64,000 bases of DNA from Armigeres subalbatus (Eukaryota; Arthropoda; Insecta; Diptera; Culicidae), in NCBI RefSeq assembly GCF_024139115.2, contig NW_026942923.1:1-64000 (forward strand), given 5' to 3'. Of the stretch, positions 30,189 to 39,917 are shown one piece after another. The position numbers were made by a program, and so were the translations under genes. The stretch's first letter is position 1. Each line of letters starts with the position of its first letter. The notes beneath the pieces were generated by a model. That model saw only the letters and a list, made by a program, of their open reading frames with translations. It had not been told where the DNA came from and made no database searches.

Positions 30189-30610
30189 TAGCGACTTGCA
30201 GTTCCATGTTCCAAGCTTCCAATCGTGATCCTTTATTCGTCGCCTAGGTCTTTGCCGATTATATCGAGTCGCATTATCTCTTATATTGTTCGTAATTATT
30301 GGTTTTCCAGGCGGCTTATTGGGCCTGCGCAAACCTCCTGTCTCGCCGGAGGGCCATCGTGTCAGGGCTGTTTAGCGTCCCACCTAACACCAGGACTTGG
30401 GCTTGTGCGCTTTGAGCGGCACACGGTCGCTTTGGCGGAGCCTACTTGCGGATACATGCAGCTTTTAATAGAAGTTTAACAGAGCCTACTGTCAAACCCC
30501 ACCACATCCTAGGCAGGCACCACAACTCGCAGATGGCCTGGGGAGGGATCGTCAAGCCCTTGGACATAGTCCCTGCTGCCCCTGTCAAAGTAATGAACCA
30601 TTTATTCGGT
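30189..30610 (-). pseudogene. LINE A, 5' segment: leader and endonuclease start
   Basis: On minus the first endonuclease codons WKLGTWNCKSL lie just right of the TA at 30189. Upstream GC-rich sequence with CCTGGTGTTAGGTGGGACGC and similar stretches looks like a LINE 5' leader. The limit near 30610 is approximate. Confidence 0.55.
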
Positions 30611-31420
30611 CTTATAATTGCCCTTTTCCACTTTAAGTCAACTTTTAGGGCTGTGTTTTTTACAAGCATATATAGCTTCATGGTTACTTGGGCATAACAG
30701 CATATGGAGACGCATGGTACATTTATACAATGATTCGTCTTGTGATTGAACTTTTTATGCAAATTTCACCTATTCCTTTTAATTAAACAAAATGCACAAG
30801 TTTGTGCAAGCATTTGTATGGCAACTTGTATTAAGGAAAACCTGAACCTAATTACTTATTGAGAAGTACATGTTCTTGCGGTTAACATGTGGAATAGTTC
30901 GATCAAGAAATCATGAGAATCATGATTTTAAACAGCAGGTTCCCGGGCGTCTTCTAAGCGAAACTCACAATTCTTTCACGGCTGTCACATACGAGATGGG
31001 AGATGGGATGGAGCAGGAATGCTGCTATACAAAATGTAGAAAATAGCGATTTACCATCTTCGATGGGAGTAAAATTTACAGATTCAGAAGTACTTCATAA
31101 CAAAAATCAGCCCAGCATGTCCTTTAAAGTCCCTAGCTAGAGACCTTGCGAATAATATGTATTTCAAATTAGTTCAATGCAGATGTTCTAGGTTCTCCAA
31201 ATAGTTCTGGAAATTATTCTGATTAACAAGATTAACCACTTCTGGTATCAAACCGAAGTCAACCCAACATGCCAATAATAGTCTCAAGAGTCGTTGCATA
31301 AATAATACTGTCAAAACTTGCAGTTGACAACAAAAAAAAAACCTAAATAAAGCTCTATTTTTTGACATCGGTGCACTCACACAACCAACCGATATACTCG
31401 ATTAAGTTGAAAACCGGAAT
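30611..31420. other. Intergenic, no gene seen
   Basis: AT-rich sequence with no recognisable gene, repeat or RNA. The short open frames here lack any known motif. Confidence 0.4.
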
Positions 31421-31572
31421 AGACTAACGCAAAATGAACTCCCCCAAGAAATTATGACGTTTGAGCGGGTCGCATAATGAACGCAAAATGAACTTTTGTT
31501 CGAGAAAACGACCCGCTCAAATGTCAAAATCCGTCGGGTGAGTGAATTCGATGAACTCCTGCATAAGTCTAT
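31421..31572. mobile_element. Palindromic MITE, GTTTGAGCGGGTCG family, copy 1
   Basis: About 152 bp. TGACGTTTGAGCGGGTCG near the left and CGACCCGCTCAAATGTCA near the right are complementary; outer ends are AGACTAACGC and AAGTCTATA. Two further copies are at 31901-32052 (inverted) and 32053-32204. Confidence 0.8.
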
Positions 31573-31601
31573 ACTCCATTGCACAGTGACGTCACGCACG
31601 A

Positions 31602-31836
31602 CTTTTGACAGGTACTGGTCCTGTTGTTTACAGACGACTTTATTTTAATTTTCAGATACTTCTATCATTCTTTGGATTTTCTTATCGATAATTACCTAAA
31701 CTTATCGATAATTACCAATATTTGAATGCGGAATGTACGGAATGCCTTCAACATCGTGAAATATGCAGATTTAGTTTGGAACAAAAAAATTCTGAGTCCG
31801 AAACGTAAACAACAGGACCAGTACTTGTCAAAATAG
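31602..31836. mobile_element. Palindromic MITE with GACAGGTACTGGTCCTGTTGTTTAC-type arms
   Basis: ACTTTTGACAGGTACTGGTCC...TTGTTTAC on the left is complementary to GTAAACAA...GGACCAGTACTTGTCAAAAT on the right. A 2x TTATCGATAATTACC direct repeat lies inside (31683-31718). Confidence 0.75.
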
Positions 31837-31900
31837 TGAGGTTAGGTTTGCCGCGCGCAATGACCTATACGGGACTAGCGAAGTTGGATTTTTCTCGCAA

Positions 31901-32204
31901 TAGACCTGTGCAGGAGTTCATGAAATTCACTCAGCCGCTGGATTTTGACATTTGAGCGGGTCGTCTACTCCAACAAAAATTCATTTTGCGTTCATTATGC
32001 GACCCGCTCAAACGTCATAATTTCTTGGGGGAGTTCATTTTGCGTTAGTCTATAGACTAACGCAAAATGAACTCCCCCAAGAAATTATGACGTTTGAGCG
32101 GGTCGCATAATGAACGCAAAATGAACTTTTGTTCGAGAAGACGACCCGCTCAAATGTCAAAATCCATCGGGTGAGTGAATTTGATGAACCGCTGTACAGG
32201 TCTA
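31901..32204. mobile_element. Head-to-head palindromic MITE dimer (304 bp)
   Basis: 31901-32052 is the inverse of 32053-32204. The centre lies at TTAGTCTA|TAGACTAA. Each half is itself a palindrome of the copy-1 family. The two halves differ at only a few positions. Outside the dimer the inverted symmetry continues (31868-31900 against 32301-32333), interrupted only by a 95-bp palindrome at 32206-32300. Confidence 0.85.
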
Positions 32205-32205
32205 T

Positions 32206-32300
32206 CCGTACGTCAAACCTAACTTCGCTAGTGGCGCGCTAGTCTAATTAGGGCCTAATTAGACTAGCGCACTACTAGCGAAGTTAAGTTTAACGTACGG
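32206..32300. mobile_element. 95-bp near-perfect palindrome
   Basis: CCGTACGTCAAACCTAACTT and AAGTTAAGTTTAACGTACGG are the ends; the centre is TCTAATTAGGGCCTAATTAGA. Pairing is nearly continuous with no long loop. It sits within one arm of the larger inverted structure around the MITE dimer. Confidence 0.85.
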
Positions 32301-32961
32301 ATTGCGAGAAAATCCAACTTCGCTAGTCCCCCTTTCGGTTTTCAACTTGACTAGCGATATTAAGTTTCAAAAATCAGGGTTACAAACTTGATAATTCTTC
32401 CCTTCTCGCCGAGTCTGGCGCTGAGTGCTAGGCGCGGAATCCCAAAGGTGGGAATAAAATTTTGGGATTTATGCGCAATAATTAGTTGAGGGACGTTAAT
32501 CTACAGTGCACATAGTAAAGCAAGTGCGCTCGACGTCCTGTGTGTAGTCATCAAGGGCCTCGTACGCCTGTCACTGGCGAACAAAGCTCGTGTACTCTGC
32601 ATCGTAGCTTAGAACCGGTGTTAGAGCAAGATTACCGGTGGTGAGTTTAAGCCGTTTGGCAGCGCAGTATCATTACTTGACACTTTACCGGTCGCTACTA
32701 AACGCGCTGCTATAACAGTAGCGCGACTGACAGGTGACCAAATTTGGTAGCGCGATAAGAGCGTTGCTATTTGACGAACTGTCAACTGTCAAACGTCATC
32801 GGTACGGAATAGGTACAGCAACCAAATTGAGAGCCGAAAATAGTGACCGATACGGAAACGAGTGACGAAACTAAAATGAAAGCGCAGCGCGGGTGATTAA
32901 AATGCTCGCAACCGGTAATGATACTCTTAGGGCGAAATCGTTAATGCGAACATTTTTATAT
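32301..32961. other. Intergenic with weak inverted repeat, no gene seen
   Basis: Includes the outer arm of the palindrome cluster (32301-32333). A loose inverted repeat with GTATCATTACTTG near 32667 and CGGTAATGATAC near 32912 is present. No gene is seen. Confidence 0.4.
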
Positions 32962-33120
32962 AGAGCTTGCTGACGTTTAGCCATCCTTCTCTTGCACGCG
33001 CACAGAAAGAATAGGCCTTGTTTTCATCGGGAAACGCTTCCGAAGCCTTTCCCGATGAAAACAAATTCTATCCTCCCCATGCGCTTGAAAGAGAAGGATG
33101 AGTAAACGTCAGCAAGCTCT
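32962..33120. mobile_element. 157-bp palindromic MITE, TA-flanked
   Basis: GAGCTTGCTGACGTTTAGCC at the left and the complement at the right (GTAAACGTCAGCAAGCTC), with TA on each side. Inner arms include CATCGGGAAACGC and its partner TTTCCCGATG. The loop is only a few bases. Confidence 0.85.
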
Positions 33121-33245
33121 ATTCGGTTAGTTACTGCAAATAAATTATTTTTCGAGTCCCTATAATCAAGCAGGTATCTCAAGCATACCACATTTTTATA
33201 TGACTGCATGATAGAGTGTTTAATTTTGATAAAATATTGAAAACA

Positions 33246-33546
33246 AATTTAATTAAGACGGCTAGTTTGGCATAGCCCGACGCGGGACCGAAACGTCGGG
33301 CTATGCCAAACTACACGGAGAAACACGTTTACTCATTAATGGGTACTTTTTCTCTGCTATCTCTTTCTTTCTGCTGAAAAATTTACCCATTTTGGGAGAA
33401 TATGTGGATCTACTCATTTAAATGAGTAAATCCACTTATTCTCCCAAAATGTTTAAATTTTTCAGCAGAGAAAGAGATAGCAGAGAAAAGTACCTATTAA
33501 TGAGTAAACGATTTTTACCGGGTAGTCGTCTTAATTAAATTAGACT
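33246..33546. mobile_element. Hairpin MITE interrupted by a second MITE
   Basis: AATTTAATTAAGACGGCTAG...CGTCGGGCTATGCCAAAC (33246-33311) continues after the inner element as GTCGTCTTAATTAAATT (33525-33541). Together they make one near-perfect hairpin. The inner 209-bp element (33314-33522) is itself palindromic (CGTTTACTCATTAAT...ATTAATGAGTAAACG) and flanked by TA. Its right end TTTTTACCGGG resembles the ends of the 4-kb element at 26161-30188. Confidence 0.8.
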
Positions 33547-34371
33547 GAGAAAGCCAACGTTAAAATATCGAAAACAAAAGTGTGCATAAAAATTGCCTCG
33601 CCATAACAAAAAGGTGGTAGAGAATTAACACTGTTATTTACAGTTTAGAACCAAATCCAGATGTCGCACATGTTGGGGTAGGGATTCAGTGCTCCGCCTT
33701 CTCCCCCTGGTAGTCATACGAAAAAAAAAACAGGCTCTCGGGGTAAATGGTTGTCACTATTTGTTCACATAGTTTTTCAAAATCAGGGTTACAAACTTGA
33801 TTATTCCCCTGGTCAGGGTAGCTCCGTCCTGGCTTGATGCCCCTGGTCAGGGTAGCTCCGTCCATCTTTATCTCGATGGGTGGCTCCTCCGATCACGCTC
33901 TTCTGTATCGCCACGCTCTTCGGTATCGCCTGCCCCTGACGATCGGTGGGGCGACCTGTTAAGGCCACTTCGTCCAATCAAATTTGTTTTTTTTTATTTG
34001 GTCGACATTTTAACTCCGAGGAACTCCGAGATAATCAGGAATTATCAAGAAAATCCATTTTTAAAATTGTAAATGGTAAATTTCACAGCAAAGAGGTAAA
34101 TAGGATAAATTTATTTCTCCGTGCAATCAGCGTTAACAAAGTTCATGCCTTGGTTCATGCACTATCCGCCGGACTGTACTAAAGTTCACTTTATAGAGGT
34201 TCATCCGCGAGCGACAGCTGTCAAAGTTGGCGCGCGTTTACTCACAAAACAAACCGCTGCTTTCGCTCTAATCTTGTTCCGCAAAACTCTAAATTTTCAG
34301 GAATATTCCTGGTATTAAGTGCAGAAAATATCAACCATTTCAGTGACTTTTCTACTCTACATCACAGCAAA
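33547..34371. other. Region upstream of RPA2, no other gene seen
   Basis: Contains a direct repeat CCCCTGGTCAGGGTAGCTCC (33806 and 33841). CAGGGTTACAAACTTGAT occurs at 33784 and again near 32383. The RPA2 promoter and 5' UTR must lie at its right end; I saw no clear TATA box. Confidence 0.45.
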
Positions 34372-35239
34372 ATGAATGATAGTTGTAAGTATCGCAAAAC
34401 ATTAGTTTTACTTGTCTTAGTCTTAGTTATCATCCTGCATCGTAGTTGGTGCCGGTGGATTCAACGCTACTGGGGGTGGCGCCGCGCAGGAGAACAAAGC
34501 CGAAGGCGTTCTCCCGCTGACCATCCGCCAGATCCAGGAATCGTCCGAGGATGGCATGCAGCTGTTTGGCATCCACTACAGTATGGTGACCTTTGTGGGG
34601 ATCGTCCGGACGGTGGCGCATTCGTCGACGAAGATCACCTACCGCCTGGAGGATCACACCGGTCAGGTGGATGCGCATCTGTGGCTCGAGGAGGGCGACA
34701 CCAGCAGCACACCCGGAGTGGCGGAAAACGCATACGCCAGGGTTGTGGGCTCGGTACGCCACCAGGGTGGAAGTAAGGCGGTGATGATCTTCAAGATAGA
34801 CATGGTCCACTCGCCCAACGAGGTGACGACCCACCTGCTGGAGGTGCTGAATGCCCGATACAAGGGCGAGGAGTATGCCAAAAGTGGCGGAGGTGCTGGA
34901 ACTAGCGGGGCTGAATCCGGCGCCAAAGACACGGCTTCCAGCGGAGGTTTCATGGAAACGGACAACAACACGATGGGTTTGTCCGGGAAGAATCTGGTCG
35001 TGTACAGGGCGATCAAGAGCCACATGTCAGACATCGGAATCAGCCGGCAGGAGCTGCAGAAAAAGTTTCCGCATATCAGCGCTTCGGAGATGCAGTGAGT
35101 GATTTTTTTATACGGAAGGTTTTGAGAAAAGTTAAATGACATTTTGTTATATTTTAGGAGCATAACCGATTACATGACCCAGGAGGGACTCGTCTATACC
35201 AGTGTGGATTCGGACCACTTCCTATGCGTTGACGCGTAG
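34372..35239 (+). CDS. RpA2: Replication protein A 32-kDa subunit (complete, three exons)
   Basis: Middle subunit of the RPA heterotrimer that binds single-stranded DNA in replication, repair and checkpoint signalling. Coding exons are 34372-34384 (MNDS plus one base), 34446-35094 and 35158-35239, 744 nt giving 247 residues. That is close to the family norm (about 250-270). Exon 1 is only 13 coding bases, with donor gtaagt. The N-terminal tail is Gly/Asn-rich (FGAGGFNATGGG). The OB fold follows, with VTFVGIVRTVAHSSTKITYR at about residue 60 and FKIDMVHSPNEVTTHLLEV. After a Gly/Ser linker, the winged-helix C-terminus has VVYRAIKSHMSDIGISRQEL and ends in DSDHFLCVDA, the expected end of RPA2. 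The start context gcaaaATG is good. No damage is visible. Confidence 0.95.
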
Positions 35240-36265
35240 GACGCATGGAGAAACAGGTTTTGTTGGTACAATATAAGGTATTTATAAGCGTCCGTAATTA
35301 TAGTTTTACATCCAATATGCATCATTATTATCAGTCTGGCTTGTTAATGTTCTACAAAATCATATAATATTACGGTATACAGTGATCATCGGAACTAAAA
35401 TATTGTTGTCAAAAATATTTCGTATATGATGACAATTTCCCTAGGTTTACATTTCCTTTTTTTTTTGAAACATGTCGCCTAACTTTTCTCCAGTAGCTGT
35501 TTCATCAAAATTTTTAATTTACTTAGGGGAAATGACGACTTCGGCAGGTTTCGTTCTAATATTGTCATGAAATTTTCTGCCGAGCAAGAAATCTCATCAA
35601 ATTGCGTGCATAGAATCATACAAGCACACAGTGGATTAATCGGATCAAATATCTCACAGTGGCGGCTCTTCTTTAGAAAATAATGACCCTAGTTTGTGGC
35701 ACAAATTTAGGAGTTCTTGACAAATTTGATGAACAGTGGAACTATCCGTTTGATGTTGTAACTTGCGCATTTGGTTTTTAATAGTTTACGAAGCTGCTGA
35801 AACAGCAGATTTTGATTCCGCCAAAAGATCTGCTAAATAAGCTTAAAATATGAGAGCAGCAAATGCAAAACTATCAAATGCAGAAGCATCCGGAGATGCA
35901 GTACCATTGACAAGACCACTAGGAAGCTATCAAGGCCCTTTGATATTTTAACTCAAGGAGTGTCTACGACTTTTGTGCGTGGCGATCTTTCTTCAGATCA
36001 ACTCAATCGAAGATTGACACCTTTGCAAAATCCGCTTCAATTATTCTACCAAATGGTGCTCAATCCAGCAAAATGTTAAGCACTTTCTGGGGGGTCTGTC
36101 ATTTTCTTATGTTCCATGTAAATAAACCATAATTTGTTTGAAAAAATCTTACATTGGGAAGGAAGTGTTTAAAACCCTAGAATTAAATTTTTCTGCACCG
36201 ATTTCTACGATACACTCGTAAACTATCTTGGGGAGATCTGGTGTCAAGTTAAGAAGCACGATGCA
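35240..36265. other. RPA2 3' flank, no gene seen
   Basis: AT-rich, no canonical AATAAA directly after the stop; the first AATAAA noted is near 36120. No conserved frame or repeat is recognised before the LINE fragment. Confidence 0.45.
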
Positions 36266-36267
36266 AG

Positions 36268-36965
36268 TTGATTAATTTGGGATCACTTCGTCACCGTAGG
36301 GAATCCACTCGGATTTTTCTAGTTGCTATTATTTTGCATGTTCTGGTGAATTTCTCGGATGTTATCGATATGCTGACATTCAGAGGTCCGAATATTGACT
36401 CTGATCACTACCTCGTTGTCAGTAAAATTCGATCACGATTGTCAACTGTATCAAACGAAAGATCACAGCAAACGATGCGTTACCATATCCAGCAATTGTC
36501 GGCGGAAGAAGTATCGGCTGAGTACCGCCAGAAGCTCGACGAACGGATAAGTGCAATCAACGTTAGCGACAACATCAACGATCCATGGAGCGGTGAGCAC
36601 AACAGCACGAGAAATGGTAGACACTGCACAGAGGCGACCCAGGACGGGTTGGTTCGATGTGGAGTGTCAGAAAGTGACATACGAGAAGAACGTTGCCAGA
36701 AGCCGCATGTTGGTGTCGGGTACCCGATCGAATAGAGATCGGTACAAGAAAGCAAGAGCAGCCGAAAAACGTACCCACTATAGGAAGAAGAAAGAATATG
36801 TAGAACAAGTGATTAGCGAGACGCAGACTTCGCACACTTCGAGACTTTGTTGAATAGTGGAAGTAACGGTGCATCGGTGAACAGAATAAATATTAGCGAC
36901 GATGGACAAGTTGTGGAGTCGCCTATACTAGATGAGGTTAAAAAAGCTGTTAAGGAAGAATAGAC
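36268..36965 (+). pseudogene. LINE B fragment: endonuclease end and linker
   Basis: Frames give DMLTFRGPNIDSDHYLVVSK, SRLSTVSNERSQQTMRYHIQ and RPRTGWFDVECQKVTYEKNV, then a basic region. These correspond nearly residue for residue to 45751-46260, so it is a second copy of the same LINE family. Short indels break the frame near 36600 and 36850. It stops near the RT start (DEVKKAVKEE) at 36960. Confidence 0.75.
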
Positions 36966-36972
36966 ACTTGTT

Positions 36973-38667
36973 GTGTTCAACCAAACCGTACCAAAGAACC
37001 AGAAGCTGATGCTACAATACTACCGAAGACATGCTTTGGTTGAACCCTGGTTGAACCTATCTGGCTTCGATCCCAACGCTTCGGAGGATGACATACGAAG
37101 CTTAGTGCAACGAAATCTGAACACCACCGAAACTATAGACATTCGAAAGTTGGCTCCAAAAGGTAAACATCTTGAAGACCTCTCTTTTGAATCGTTTAAA
37201 GTTGGAGTTGGTTTGCATTTCAAGGACTTAGCCCTGCTGCCATCCACATGGCAAAAAGGAATCACTTTCCGCGAGTTTGAATTTCATCCCCGACCAACTT
37301 TTCAATTTCGACCGTTCCAATAATGATACACCGCGAAACACACTGTTCTTTCCGTCAAACTCTACTTCCTGTGTCCAATCGACACACAATTTAATTAAAC
37401 CAACCGATCACAGCCTTTCTAATCGCGAATGTACGCACAACCGACCAAATCTTTCGATCACAGTGTACTACTAAAATGTAAGAGGGCTTCGAACCAAAAC
37501 GAACGAACTGTTTGCTGCCTTTTCTGCTTCCGATTACGATATAATCGCCCTTACAGAAACATGGCTCAACGATACAGTGATGAATTCCGAACTAACCGAT
37601 CAGTATGTGATCTATCGGTGCGATCGAAATCCTACTTCGAGCCAACATCTTCGTGTTACGATATTAATTGTTGGGGATTACAACTTGCCTATTCTTCGAT
37701 GGTGTTTCGATGACGACGTTGGATGCTTTATTCCAATAAATGCATCCTCCGAGCAAGAGCTATCATTACTCGAAAATATAGTTTCGTCTGGTTTGCAACG
37801 GAAAAACTACCTAACTAACGACAACGAAAGGCTACTGGACTTAGCATTTGTAAGCGGATCTGAAAGATGCGAAATAATTCAACCCCTCTGCCTCTTATGA
37901 ATGTAGATCGTCATCACCAGCCGTTTGTGGCGGTCTTTGAAATTGTACACGCTACTTTCGATACTGACGATTCGAGTGTATCATATGATTTTACCCGATG
38001 CAATTATGAGGAGATGAATATTGAGATCTCGCAAGTGAATTGGCCCGATATTTTGAACTTAGATACTTGAGACGAAGATGTAGATCGATTCTATAGTGAA
38101 TTGAATTGTATTTTACAACGACACCAGCAAAGGAAGCGGCAAACGATGAGGCTGAAAAATAAACAACCTTGGTGGAACAGAGAGTTACGGAATTTGCGGA
38201 ATCGACTACGAAAGGCGCGCAGGAGATTTTTTCAATCGAGAGATGATTACCGTAAGGCACTGGTGCGGGATTTAGAATGCCAATTTAATTCATTGAACGC
38301 ATCACGCTTTCGCTCATATATTTCTCGGCTGGAGAGTAACATGAAGGATGACCCAAAGCAGTTTTGGACATACTTGCGAAACCGTACATCAACTCGCGGG
38401 ACTCCTCAAACAGTGAACTATCTTGGTGAAACGTCTTCAACGCTGATCGAGTCAGCAAGTCTATTCTAGTCGTTCTTTCAAAGCGTGTTAAGTAATAACT
38501 CACCACCTTTGGTTGAAGCGTACCTGAACGGACTGCAGACCCACGATCTTAACCTAGCTGCTTAACTAGACAACTTTCACGGAATTAGATGTCCGGAAGA
38601 AACTTCGTGATGTCGACGGCTCCAAAGGACCAGGTGAAGATGGACTCTCACCATTATTCATCAAAGA
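36973..38667 (+). pseudogene. CR1-like LINE C: ORF1 end, endonuclease, start of RT
   Basis: 36973-37320 holds an ORF1 C-terminal segment (LAPKGKHLEDLSFESFKVGV, GLHFKDLALLPSTWQKG) typical of CR1/L2-group insect LINEs. 37530-38060 has ALTETWLND, ILIVGDYNLPILRW and LLDLAFVS endonuclease motifs. 38101-38469 carries the linker KNKQPWWNRELRNLRNRLRK and DDPKQFWTYLRN. The RT start (DVDGSKGPGEDGLSPLFIKE) follows near 38610. Several stops and shifts. It is interrupted at 38667 by another LINE tail. Confidence 0.8.
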
Positions 38668-38677
38668 GTGCTCCGAT

Positions 38678-39138
38678 CAACTCAACTCTAACGTGAAATC
38701 TGTGCTGTTATACGCTAGCGAAACATGGTGTGTATCAGTGGAGAACACTCAACGGCTGCAGGTGTTCATTAACAGATGCCTGCGGTTTATAATTCGGGCC
38801 TGGTGGCCTCACAACTGGATCTCAAACAACGAACTCCATCGTCGTTGTCACCAGAGGCCGATAGCAACAGAAATTCAGGATCAGAAGTGGGACTGGGTCG
38901 GCCACACTCTACGTAGGGGCGGAAGCGCATTAGACTGGAACCCAGCGGGACATCGCAGCAGAGGCAGACCCAGAGGCTCATGGCGGCGAAGCCTCAATAA
39001 AGAAATAAAAGAAGTCGACCGAAATCTAAACTGGCAACAGGTTAAAGCGATAGCCGGGCAACGCTCAGGATGGAGATCTTTCAAGTCGGCCCTTTGCACC
39101 ACCGGAGGTGTACAGGATCCATAAGTAAGTAAGTAAAA
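38678..39138 (+). mobile_element. RTE-like LINE tail, 5' truncated, inserted in LINE C
   Basis: Frame 38693-39124 reads VLLYASETWCVSVENTQRLQ, DWVGHTLRRGGSALDWNPAG and RGRPRGSWRRSL, the last part of an RTE-type ORF2. It ends in ATAAGTAAGTAAGTAAA. It is flanked by the 10-bp duplication GTGCTCCGAT (38668-38677 and 39139-39148). LINE C RT resumes after it, so this is a clean 5'-truncated retrotransposition event. Confidence 0.9.
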
Positions 39139-39917
39139 GTGCTCCGATTCACTTGCTCTACCGGCTGCACTGCTTTTCAATCGCTCAATCGTAGAGAAAA
39201 CCTTCCCTTCGACTTGGAAAAGATCTTCAATAACTTCTATTCATAAATCCGGAAATGTGCACGACGTTCAGAACTACAGGGGAATCTCTATTCTCAGCTG
39301 CCTCGCCAAAGTTTTCGAAAGTATGATGCTGGATTTTATTTACCCAGCAGTTCAACACATCATAGTTACCGAACAACATGGATTTATTAAGAAACGGTCG
39401 ACTACTACGAATCTTATGAGTTATGTGTCTATGCAAATCGATTCTGTGTATGTGGACTTTTCGAAGGCTTTCGATCGAGTTCCTCATCAACTTGCGGTGG
39501 AGAAACTCAGAAGAATCGGCTTCCCTGACTGGTTAGCCATTTGGATCGCTTCATACCCCGCCAACCGTTATGCATCTGTAAAACTCGGGACAGTCAGATC
39601 GGTTCTTTCCGTATTACGTCCGGAGTGCGGCAAGGAAGCCACCATGGGCCCCTACTTTTTGTGCTTTTTGTGAACGGTTTATGCAATCTTCAAAATTAAT
39701 GTATGCCGACGACTTGAAAATGTTTCGAGCCGTAACGTCGCTGGTGGATTGTTGCGCATTGCAAGCCGATGTTGATAAACTTTCGGACTGGTGTGACAGA
39801 AATGGAATGACGGCGAATGTAAACAAATGTAACAATCACGTTCACACGTCTGCGCTCTCCAATAATTTTCGAATACACTATTTGAATCGAGTGACTCCTG
39901 TCAGCCATAGGATTAAG
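39139..39917 (+). pseudogene. LINE C reverse transcriptase (resumed)
   Basis: CR1/jockey-group RT motifs: NVHDVQNYRGISILSCLAKV, EQHGFIKKRSTTTNL, VYVDFSKAFDRVPHQLAVEK, then a frameshift that loses the SGVPQGSVLGP motif. The catalytic region appears as LMYADDLKMFRAV at about 39700-39738. The RT continues to about 39917, where Penelope sequence begins in the same frame. Confidence 0.8.

Noticed and set aside
30442..30762. 106-codon minus-strand frame at the LINE A 5' end as a separate gene
   Set aside because: It overlaps the GC-rich LINE leader and carries no domain; more likely untranslated element sequence.
34430..35023. 197-codon minus-strand open frame in RPA2
   Set aside because: Antisense shadow of the RPA2 main exon; the plus frame matches RPA32 throughout.
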